Source of the DNA: DASUBN01 sp036263155 | GTDB taxonomy: Bacteria > Pseudomonadota > Gammaproteobacteria > Natronospirales > REEB76 | Assembly: GCA_036263155.1 (NCBI GenBank) | Contig: DATAHN010000085.1 | Coordinates: forward strand, 9,433 to 73,432 | Direction of reading: 5' to 3' | DNA length: 64,000 nt | In this document: one piece after another, positions 58,585 to 64,000 of the stretch | How the letters are laid out: the number at the start of each line of letters is the position of its first letter | Numbering within the stretch: the stretch's first letter is position 1 | Made by a program: the position numbers and the translations under genes | The notes under the pieces: model-generated | The model's database searches: none | Seen by the model: the letters and a program-made list of their open reading frames with translations, nothing else | What the model was told of the DNA's origin: nothing

Positions 58585-59190
58585 TCAGGGACGGACGCTG
58601 CCGTTCTTCACCGTCTTCTTGATCTTCTGCTGGCCGACCCAGACGATCCTGTTGTTGTGCATGTTGATGAGCGTCAGGTCCACCTGGTAGTACTTCACCT
58701 GGTAGTTGCCGGCCGCGTCGATGATGGTATTGATGGTGCCCTGCATCATGAAGTCGGCGCCGGTCTCCTCGCCCATCGCGCTGCGCGTATCGCTGGCGGC
58801 ATTCAGGTCCTGGTCCTTGCGTTCCTTGCGCACTGCGCCGCGCTGGTCCTGGCTCGCCACGAACTGCACCTGACCCGAATTGATCAGCGCCCGCTGGATG
58901 TCGTCGATGAAGGTAGAGGTGCTGATGTGCTCGGCGCTCAGGTTCTTGATCTGGCTCACGATCACGGTGGGCTGGGTACCTTGGCTGGCGCTCTCGAAAT
59001 TCTTTAGCCAGGGATCGCCCAGCATCTGGCCGATCATCTGTTGCGCGGTCTGGTTCGCGTCGGTGTCATTCCAGAAGCCGCTCACGTCCGTCACCTGGTC
59101 GGGCGCGATGCGCTCGACCTTCGGCATGGTCTGGCAGGCCGCCAGCAGCAACCCCAGGGAGGCCGCGGCCATCAGTTTCAGGGTCTTCAT
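58585..59190 (-). CDS. lpoB: Penicillin-binding protein activator LpoB-like lipoprotein
   Basis: The 201-residue product has a lipoprotein signal with LLAAC (Cys19) and the LpoB fold: DVSGFWNDTDANQTAQQMI near residue 37, then PTVIVSQIKNLSAEHISTSTFIDDIQRALI split around 75-105, then GADFMMQGTI and YYQVDLTLINMHNNRIVW. In E. coli LpoB reaches through the periplasm to activate PBP1b. This protein lacks most of the long disordered N-terminus of E. coli LpoB, so its reach may differ. It starts inside the stop of the upstream LPP20-like gene (TGATG). Confidence 0.88.
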   Translation of the reverse strand: MKTLKLMAAASLGLLLAACQTMPKVERIAPDQVTDVSGFWNDTDANQTAQQMIGQMLGDPWLKNFESASQGTQPTVIVSQIKNLSAEHISTSTFIDDIQRALINSGQVQFVASQDQRGAVRKERKDQDLNAASDTRSAMGEETGADFMMQGTINTIIDAAGNYQVKYYQVDLTLINMHNNRIVWVGQQKIKKTVKNGSVRP

Positions 59191-59753
59191 CAGTGGTCTC
59201 CCTTGGGCATGCTGTCGAAAATGTTATCGGCGTGCGAGTTGAAGTAGTCGCGGAACGCGCCGTTCATGTCCTTGGAGTTAGCCACCATGTCCTTGACCTG
59301 CTTGAGGTCGAGCTCGGCGATGCTCCAGACGCTGCCGTCCTTCTCGTTCCGCCAGTGGCGGATGATGCGCGCACCGCTCACGTTCTGCTCGGTGATGTTC
59401 TGGATCTGGCGCGAGACCGACTGCTCGCTCTGCTGGTCCTGGCCGCTGCCGGCGGAGGCCGAGTAGTCCTGCGACACCACGTGCATGAAGGAGTTCAGCA
59501 CCCGCGCCACCTCGGTGCGGGCGCGGTCGTCCGCGGTGGAGGTCTGCAGCGAGAGGTCGTTCATGTTCGGCGCCATGCCGACGCCGTGGATCAGGCGGCC
59601 GTCCTTGTCGTTCACCACCTGGGTACCCTCGTTGACCCAGTCGGGTGCGCCCTTGATGCCCAGGTCGCCCTTGAGCTGGTTGCTGGAACAGGCGCTGAGC
59701 GCCCCGGCGAAAAGCACCAGGAGCCCGAGGCGGGCCATGGATACGGATTTCAT
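59190..59753 (-). CDS. LPP20-like lipoprotein, first gene of the cluster
   Basis: The 187-residue product has a lipoprotein signal with GALSAC near residue 22. It has an LPP20-like domain (APDWVNEGTQVVNDKDGRLIHGVGMAP split, DDRARTEVARVLNSFM, and a conserved IIRHWRNEKDGSVWSIAELDL strand pair). I prefer the ATG at 59753 because GGGGAGA lies upstream and the signal peptide starts there. The gene order LPP20-LpoB-COG3014-LPP20 suggests a common outer-membrane or cell-wall role. Confidence 0.82.
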   Translation of the reverse strand: MKSVSMARLGLLVLFAGALSACSSNQLKGDLGIKGAPDWVNEGTQVVNDKDGRLIHGVGMAPNMNDLSLQTSTADDRARTEVARVLNSFMHVVSQDYSASAGSGQDQQSEQSVSRQIQNITEQNVSGARIIRHWRNEKDGSVWSIAELDLKQVKDMVANSKDMNGAFRDYFNSHADNIFDSMPKGDH

Positions 59754-59954
59754 GTGGATTCTCCCCTGCGGTTGCCTCACCGGCCACGGGGCCGGCGTCC
59801 TCTATATTGCATATGCTACGTCAGCGGCACCCCCATGGGCAGGGGCCTGACGTCGCGCTAGGTCAAGAGAACGCACCCCCGGCGCGGCGGTGCACCGCAC
59901 TACCCCGCTCGCCACAAGGGGTTTAAGCTCAACGAGGAGTCCAGGGCATCACAT

Positions 59955-60332
59955 ATGAAACGTCTTCTACTCATCGTCTTCCTGCCGGTTTTCCTCGGCG
60001 CCTGCGCAAGCTATGGCGCCCGCGAGCATGCGCGCGTCCTCAATACCGCGCTCAAGGACGATCAGGCCTGCAACCAGCAAGGCTGGAAATATCCCGAATA
60101 CCGTTATGTGAGCTGCCGCATGCAGCTTCAGGACGATCGCCTGCACCAGGACTGGCTGAACCTGCAACTCATGCGCCAGGGCCAGACCCAGCCACCCAAC
60201 GTGCCCTCGCCCTATATACCCCGCGAGCACTACCGGCCCATGGATCCGGACCACTTCGACTGCCGCCTCGTCACCGAAGACAAGCGTGACTACATCCTCT
60301 GCGACCCTACGGATGACGCCGAAAAACCCTGA
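59955..60332 (+). CDS. Small lipoprotein of unknown function
   Basis: The 125-residue product has a lipoprotein signal (MKRLLLIVFLPVFLGACAS). The mature part is hydrophilic, with four Cys (CNQQGW, YVSCRMQLQD, FDCRLV, YILCDPTDD) that could form two disulfides. I recognise no family. GAGG lies 15 nt before the ATG. It overlaps the start of the next gene by about 20 bp in another frame, so the two may be cotranscribed. It is divergent from the LPP20 cluster. Confidence 0.7.
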   Translation: MKRLLLIVFLPVFLGACASYGAREHARVLNTALKDDQACNQQGWKYPEYRYVSCRMQLQDDRLHQDWLNLQLMRQGQTQPPNVPSPYIPREHYRPMDPDHFDCRLVTEDKRDYILCDPTDDAEKP

Positions 60333-60663
60333 GTCCCAGTACTCCCTTTACACCCGCATCTACGCCGCCGTCCGCAAGATTCCCAAGGGCCGGGTGAGCA
60401 CCTATGGCCGCATCGCCAAACTGGCCAAGGCACCGGGTCCCCGGGTGGTGGGCTATGCCATGGCCGCGCTGCATACCGGCTCCGTGGTGCCCTGGCAACG
60501 GGTGGTGAACCACAAGGGAGAGATCAGCCTGAGGAAGGGTGGGGATGGGGAAATGCGCCAAAGGCGGCTTTTAGAAGCAGAAGGAGTCCATTTCAGCCTG
60601 CGGGGCCGCATAGACCTCAAGATTTATGGCTGGCCAACCGTCCGCAGGGCGGTCCCGGAATAG
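60313..60663 (+). CDS. Alkyltransferase-like protein (ATL)
   Basis: The 116-residue protein has the MGMT fold: IYAAVRKIPKGRVSTYGRIAKLA, then PRVVGYAMAAL, then the active-site region VVPWQRVVNHKGEIS. The alkyl-acceptor Cys of PCHRV is replaced by Trp61 (PWQRV), the hallmark of ATL proteins, which bind O6-alkylguanine and flag it for nucleotide excision repair. The ATG at 60313 lies within the 3' end of the lipoprotein gene and gives the usual length. No ada or ogt is nearby. Confidence 0.9.
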   Translation: MTPKNPESQYSLYTRIYAAVRKIPKGRVSTYGRIAKLAKAPGPRVVGYAMAALHTGSVVPWQRVVNHKGEISLRKGGDGEMRQRRLLEAEGVHFSLRGRIDLKIYGWPTVRRAVPE

Positions 60664-60681
60664 GTCTTGCAATGTACTATT

Positions 60682-60726
60682 GTGTAGTCTACAGTATTAT
60701 CAAATCGATAGTATTGAGCACTACAC
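60682..60726. promoter_or_regulatory. Imperfect inverted repeat, likely PadR operator
   Basis: Two 20-nt arms separated by AAATC (GTGTAGT...TTATC and GATAGT...ACTACAC) match at about 15 of 20 positions, ending just before the GTG start of the PadR gene. The region is AT-rich compared with its surroundings and should contain the promoter. PadR proteins usually repress their own operon. Confidence 0.7.
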
Positions 60727-60727
60727 A

Positions 60728-61111
60728 GTGGCTACCGAGACCGAAGACGAAGCCCTCCAGGGCCAGCAGCGCAAGTTCCAGAAGGAACTGAACGCCGGCA
60801 TCGTCTCGCTCGTCCTCCTCTCCATCATGGCTGGCGCCCGGGAGCCCCTCTATGGGTACCAGATCGCCAAGCAGATGGAGCACGAGGGGATCGGCACCGC
60901 CATCATGAAGCAGGGGACCCTCTACCCCGTGCTCCGCTCCCTCTGCGCCGCGGGCCTCCTCGACAGCAAGGTCGAGCCCTCCGTCTCCGGGCCGCCGCGC
61001 CGCTACTACCACATCACCGAAGCGGGCCAGACCGTGCTCGCCCAGTGGAAGAATGCCTGGGTCACCACCCGGGATTTCGTCGACGCCATCCTCAGGGGAT
61101 TAACGCCATGA
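60728..61111 (+). CDS. PadR-family transcriptional regulator
   Basis: The 127-residue protein has a PadR winged helix: LNAGIVSLVLLSIMAGAREPLYGYQIAKQME split around 20-50, then GTLYPVLRSLCAAGLL and PPRRYYHITEAGQTVL. The first 20 residues are acidic and probably disordered. The GTG start follows immediately after the inverted repeat. ATGA overlap with the next gene makes a PadR-HAAS pair, in which the regulator controls a membrane sensor-like partner. Confidence 0.9.
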   Translation: MATETEDEALQGQQRKFQKELNAGIVSLVLLSIMAGAREPLYGYQIAKQMEHEGIGTAIMKQGTLYPVLRSLCAAGLLDSKVEPSVSGPPRRYYHITEAGQTVLAQWKNAWVTTRDFVDAILRGLTP

Positions 61112-62010
61112 GCAACTCCGTGCCACGCTCCATCCAGGAGTATCTGGACCAGCTCCGCGCCGAACTTGCCGGCGCGGACCCCGCCCTGATACAGGACGCC
61201 CTTTACGACGCGGAGGAATACCTGCGCGGCGAGCTCCACGCCCACCCTGACAAGAGCGAGGAGCAGATCCTCGCCGCCATCGCCACCACCTACGGCGCCC
61301 CGGAAGAAGTGGCGGAGGCCTATCGCAACACCGAAGCCAAGGTGCAGCTCGCCCTGCGCACCCCGCGACCCAGGAAGCGCGAATCCCTCATCGGCCGCTT
61401 CTTCTCGGTATACGCCGACCCCCGTGCCTACACCTCGCTCCTCTTCATGCTGCTGGCCTTCGTCACCGGCATCTTCTACTTCGTCTGGGCCATCACCGGC
61501 ACCGCCCTCTCCATCGGCCTCATGGTGCTCATCATCGGCCTGCCCTTCTGCCTGCTGTTCCTCAGCAGCACCCGGCTCCTGTCCCTGGTGGAAGGCCGCA
61601 TCGTCGAGGTACTGCTCGGTGTGCGCATGCCGCGCCGCCCCGTGCATCCCGGCAACGGCAACTCGCGCCCCCTCATGGAGCGCGTCAAGGAAGTCTTCAC
61701 CGACCCGCGCACCTGGAGCACCCTGTTCTACATGGTCCTCAAGCTGCCCCTCGGCATCGTGGATTTTGTCATCTTCGTGTTCCTGGGCAGCCTGTCCCTT
61801 TCCCTCATCTTCATGCCCATCGAGATGGGATTCAGCCACGACATCTGGTTCGACATCGGTGGCTATGACGTCTTTAACGTGCCTTGGATCGTGACGCCGA
61901 TCTTCACCGTGCTCGGCATCGTGCTGCTCGCCGTCCTCATGCATCTCGCCCGCGGCATGGGCTGGCTCCATGGCCATCTCGCCAAGGCCCTGCTGGTGAA
62001 GGCCGGCTGA
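61108..62010 (+). CDS. HAAS/sensor-domain membrane protein, PadR partner
   Basis: The 300-residue protein begins with an HAAS-like (DUF1700) helical domain (YLDQLRAELAGADPALIQDALYDAEEYL, residues about 12-60, with ILAAIATTYGAPEEVAEAYR). About six membrane helices follow in two similar halves, each introduced by a PRAYTSLLF or PRTWSTLFY motif of the putative sensor domain family. The halves suggest an internal duplication. It is coupled to PadR by an ATGA overlap. The signal is unknown. A strong terminator follows. Confidence 0.82.
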   Translation: MSNSVPRSIQEYLDQLRAELAGADPALIQDALYDAEEYLRGELHAHPDKSEEQILAAIATTYGAPEEVAEAYRNTEAKVQLALRTPRPRKRESLIGRFFSVYADPRAYTSLLFMLLAFVTGIFYFVWAITGTALSIGLMVLIIGLPFCLLFLSSTRLLSLVEGRIVEVLLGVRMPRRPVHPGNGNSRPLMERVKEVFTDPRTWSTLFYMVLKLPLGIVDFVIFVFLGSLSLSLIFMPIEMGFSHDIWFDIGGYDVFNVPWIVTPIFTVLGIVLLAVLMHLARGMGWLHGHLAKALLVKAG

Positions 62011-62020
62011 AGACGCAAAG

Positions 62021-62056
62021 ACCTGGGCGGCCTCGAGCCGCCCAGGTTTTTTATTT
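62021..62056 (+). terminator. Terminator of the PadR-HAAS operon
   Basis: ACCTGGGCGGC and its complement around CTCGA, followed by TTTTTTATTTT. Confidence 0.92.
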
Positions 62057-62125
62057 TGTGACCCGTGCCCGGTTTTCTCCCTAGCCGGACGGCAGACTTC
62101 TCTCAAGCCATCCCGGGTTCCCATC

Positions 62126-62590
62126 GTGCGCAAGCTCGTACTGCCGCTGCTCTTGCTCCTGAGTGCCTGCGCCACTCAGGCGCCCATCTCGCCGCCGCCG
62201 TCACCGCCCCCCGCGCCGGCTCCCCGGCCTGCGGCACCGAGCGCGCCGGCCATCCCCGAAGGCAAGGCCGCCGTGCATCTCTACCGCCGCGCCCTGCCCA
62301 TGGGTCCTGCCATCCTCTCTATATATGATGCCGGCCACCCCGTAGGCACCCTGAAGAGCGGCACCTATCTCGATTACTACGCCGACCCCGGCCCGCGCAG
62401 CCTCAAGGCACTGGGACCGGGAGCCGGCAGCATCCCTTATGCCACCAGCTTTCGTGCCGGGCAGGACTACTACTTCCTCGTGTACTTCCTGGGAAGCCAG
62501 GAGAAGGGCGATACCAACGTCGTACCGGTGGACGCCACCACCGCGACGAGGCAGATGGCCGCGCTCAAGCCGTCCGGCTCCGGGCCCTAA
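62126..62590 (+). CDS. Small lipoprotein, DUF2846-like
   Basis: The 154-residue product starts at GTG, with a lipoprotein signal and lipobox LLSAC near residue 14. A Pro/Ala linker covers residues 20-45. The rest is a beta domain with AAVHLYRRALPMGPAILSIYDAGHPVGTLKSGTYLDYYADPG split around 50-90 and GQDYYFLVYFL, similar to DUF2846 lipoproteins. The function is unknown. It is convergent with the prophage-like genes, overlapping by 4 bp. Confidence 0.72.
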   Translation: MRKLVLPLLLLLSACATQAPISPPPSPPPAPAPRPAAPSAPAIPEGKAAVHLYRRALPMGPAILSIYDAGHPVGTLKSGTYLDYYADPGPRSLKALGPGAGSIPYATSFRAGQDYYFLVYFLGSQEKGDTNVVPVDATTATRQMAALKPSGSGP

Positions 62591-62895
62591 CGTGCCTCTT
62601 TCAAGAGCTCATCCATATAGGTGAGCAGGCCCGGGTTGTCGCGGAAGACAGCGGCGAGACCCCAGGCCAGTTCCGTCACCACCCGCTCCTCCCGCGGTCG
62701 CTCCGGCACCTTCCGGCTGTCCCAGATGCCATGCAGCATCTCGTGCACCACCCCGTACACCGCGTCCAGGTCCTGCAGGTCATCCGCCAGCACGATGCGC
62801 CGGGTATCGAGCCGGATCATGCCGTAGAGATCCGGCATGTCCTGGTAGTCCACGTGGTAGCAGCGGGGGCCGATCTTGATCCGCTTCAGCTCCAT
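62587..62895 (-). CDS. Putative phage HExxH protein
   Basis: The 102-residue product starts with MELKRIKIGPRCYHVDYQ and contains VVHEMLHGIWDSR, an HExxH zinc-peptidase motif of the kind seen in small phage-encoded proteins. No other domain is seen. It overlaps the holin gene by 10 bp on the same strand, which supports membership in the phage lysis module. A role in lysis or immunity is possible but not shown. An earlier in-frame start would lie deep inside the holin gene. Confidence 0.65.
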   Translation of the reverse strand: MELKRIKIGPRCYHVDYQDMPDLYGMIRLDTRRIVLADDLQDLDAVYGVVHEMLHGIWDSRKVPERPREERVVTELAWGLAAVFRDNPGLLTYMDELLKEAR

Positions 62896-63296
62896 CCGCC
62901 CTTCCAGGCCGCGACGCACTTCTCGGCCGAACGTCCCACCACGTAGCCGCCGAGCCCGAGCTTGATGAGCTCCCATAAGTCGGGCGGCGTATCGAGCCTC
63001 GCCGACCAGGAGAACATCGCCTGCAGGTACGGCGCCAATAGATAGTTGTTGAACACCACCGCCACGAACACCATCATCGTGATGGGCCGCCAGTTCCTTT
63101 GCAGCCAGCTTTCACCCTTCGCTTCCGCCCTCACTACACCCGCCTGGGCCTCCAGCGCCGCGACATCCGCCGAGAGCACAGCGGCTTGGATGCTGGCCTT
63201 GAGCTTCGCTTTCAGGTCCTGGTCCGGGATCGCCTTGTCCACTTCCTTGAAGACCCCCGGCAGGATCAGGTTCGCCACCGTACCCAGGATGCTCAT
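62886..63296 (-). CDS. Phage holin, 3TM superfamily
   Basis: The 136-residue protein has an amphipathic N-terminal half, the conserved WLQRNWRPITMMVFVAVVFNN segment near residue 63, and a second hydrophobic stretch with ELIKLGLGGYVVGRSAEK. This is the 3TM phage/GTA holin pattern (PF11351-like). Holins form inner-membrane lesions that release endolysin. ATGA overlap with the endolysin gene upstream supports a lysis cassette. Confidence 0.88.
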   Translation of the reverse strand: MSILGTVANLILPGVFKEVDKAIPDQDLKAKLKASIQAAVLSADVAALEAQAGVVRAEAKGESWLQRNWRPITMMVFVAVVFNNYLLAPYLQAMFSWSARLDTPPDLWELIKLGLGGYVVGRSAEKCVAAWKGGWS

Positions 63297-63811
63297 TCCA
63301 GTCCCTCCATGTATCTATCCAGCCTGTCCACCCGCGCCAGCCAGCCTTTCAGGAATACCGCCTGGTCCGGGCGCATCTTGACGCGATTCCGATACCAGGC
63401 TCGCCGCAGGCCGTTATAGACGTGCGGCAACCTCGCCTGATCGCAGGAAGCCAATGCCGCCCGCGTTTTGGGACCAAGTTCACCGTCGGCAGCCACGCCC
63501 AACCCTTGCTGCAAAGTCTTGATAGCCCCTGTGACCCCATGGTTCACGCACCAGTCGAAATGGCATACCCCTAACGCAGGGCTCATCCCTTCGCACTGCC
63601 CCGGCATCCAATACATCATCCCGTATAGGCTCTGCACTTCAGGCGGCTCGACAAGCTCTACGCTGCGGCACGGCTTGTCTTGTGCTTGCCGCCACTCATC
63701 GTAGGTAGCCTGGGTGATGCCGTGGTTCGTGGCACCACCCACATCGTGCGGGTTATTCACATAGCCGCCTTCTTCATTCAACGTGAACATCAATGCCTGC
63801 GTGAAACTCAT
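63293..63811 (-). CDS. Phage endolysin, GH108 N-acetylmuramidase type
   Basis: The 172-residue protein starts MSFTQALMFTLNEEGGYVNNP, with the catalytic Glu in EGGYV. It continues DVGGATNHGIT, then WCVNHGVTGAIKTLQQGLG and a C-terminal peptidoglycan-binding part (GELGPKTRAAL). This is the GH108 plus PG_binding_3 arrangement of phage lysozymes, which cut the glycan backbone. No signal peptide is present, so export should depend on the holin. It is coupled to genes on both sides (TAATG and ATGA). Confidence 0.9.
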   Translation of the reverse strand: MSFTQALMFTLNEEGGYVNNPHDVGGATNHGITQATYDEWRQAQDKPCRSVELVEPPEVQSLYGMMYWMPGQCEGMSPALGVCHFDWCVNHGVTGAIKTLQQGLGVAADGELGPKTRAALASCDQARLPHVYNGLRRAWYRNRVKMRPDQAVFLKGWLARVDRLDRYMEGLE

Positions 63812-64000
63812 TAGTGCGCCTTCGCCACGAATGCGCCCCCGATGGCCCCTCCTAACGCAAGCAGTCCGCTCCAAATTACCGCAGCCAATTTGGCCGCGCC
63901 GGTTTGACGATTCTGGGCAGCTACTAGAATCTTTACATCGACCTTGATCTCTCCCACGTTTGTCTGCAATTCTGAGAATGTCGCCTCCAAGGTAGCAAGG
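63811..64000 (-). CDS. Partial coiled-coil/TM phage protein, 5' end outside window
   Basis: The frame is open from the window edge to a TAA that overlaps the endolysin start. The last 63 residues show a helical part (LEATFSELQTNVGEIKVDVK) with heptad spacing, then a membrane helix (AVIWSGLLALGGAIGGAFV) and a short basic end. Such small coiled-coil plus TM proteins occur in phage lysis regions, possibly as a second holin or antiholin. The start is not in the window. Confidence 0.65.
   Translation of the reverse strand, partial: LATLEATFSELQTNVGEIKVDVKILVAAQNRQTGAAKLAAVIWSGLLALGGAIGGAFVAKAH

Noticed and set aside
59819..59852. Hairpin CGTCAG...CTGACG in the gap between the LPP20 cluster and the small lipoprotein as a terminator
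   Set aside because: No T run on either strand, and it lies in a divergent promoter region rather than after a gene.
1..64000. CRISPR array, transposon, rRNA or tRNA genes
   Set aside because: I read all intergenic gaps and saw no regularly spaced repeats, transposase motifs, or cloverleaf-like sequences. A dedicated tRNA scan could still find something I missed.

Overview
The window is about 64 kb of GC-rich, densely packed chromosomal DNA. Gene content (ProS, Hda, DUF2069, PerM-type AI-2E transporter, DUF2066, PurMN, ApbC, MetG, RnfB-Nth, DUF1841, AceEF-LpdA, ribonuclease T, monothiol glutaredoxin, FadE, LpoB) points to a gammaproteobacterium. The membrane-free RnfB beside Nth and the lipoyl-fused LpdA suggest the Xanthomonadales/Nevskiales side, but that placement is inference. 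I saw no rRNA, tRNA, CRISPR array or insertion sequence.

Layout. (1) 1-17.3 kb is mostly housekeeping: a partial, catalytically odd KARI-like gene, proS, a lytic transglycosylase, acyP, two envelope lipoproteins, an arsC-wrbA-DUF2069 operon, hda-perM-DUF2066, purMN, dcd, apbC, metG, and rnfB-nth-DUF1841 with overlapping stops and starts. (2) 17.3-25.7 kb is the most interesting region. It holds two complete bufferin-type (copper-binding RiPP) loci facing each other. A BufA2-type locus (precursor, DUF692 maturase, DUF2063 partner, then a coupled secreted HExxH protein) runs on the plus strand. A BufA1-type locus (precursor, maturase, partner, DoxX) runs on the minus strand. A yqjDEK-like set and a decayed DoxX tail lie between them, and a His-rich membrane-anchored DsbA-like gene is divergent from bufA2. 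The two loci share a candidate ECF-type promoter motif. (3) 25.9-31.5 kb has rhlE, a GNAT gene, a FUSC-like membrane protein, carbonic anhydrase, a small lipoprotein/DUF1272 cluster, and a LysE exporter preceded by a promoter, a 17-codon leader ORF and an attenuator-like terminator. (4) 31.5-46.2 kb has the pyruvate dehydrogenase operon (aceE-aceF-VOC-lpdA), an M17 aminopeptidase, pyrC, rnt, grxD, a BON lipoprotein, DUF1289, a PuuD-like membrane protein, nadC and fadE. (5) 46.2-56.1 kb is a c-di-GMP block: two tandem paralogous GGDEF-EAL membrane proteins, a DUF4382 lipoprotein, and a PAS-GGDEF-EAL protein whose GGDEF signature is degenerate. (6) 56.2-62.6 kb is an envelope cluster (LPP20-type lipoproteins, a COG3014-type lipoprotein, LpoB), an alkyltransferase-like protein, and a PadR-HAAS pair with a clear inverted-repeat operator. 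(7) 62.6 kb to the end is the edge of a prophage-like lysis cassette (HExxH protein, 3TM holin, GH108 endolysin, coiled-coil/TM protein).

Nearly all operon junctions use ATGA, GTGA, TTGA or TGATG overlaps, so several starts are GTG or TTG. Gene calls rest on reading the translated sequences. No database search was possible.
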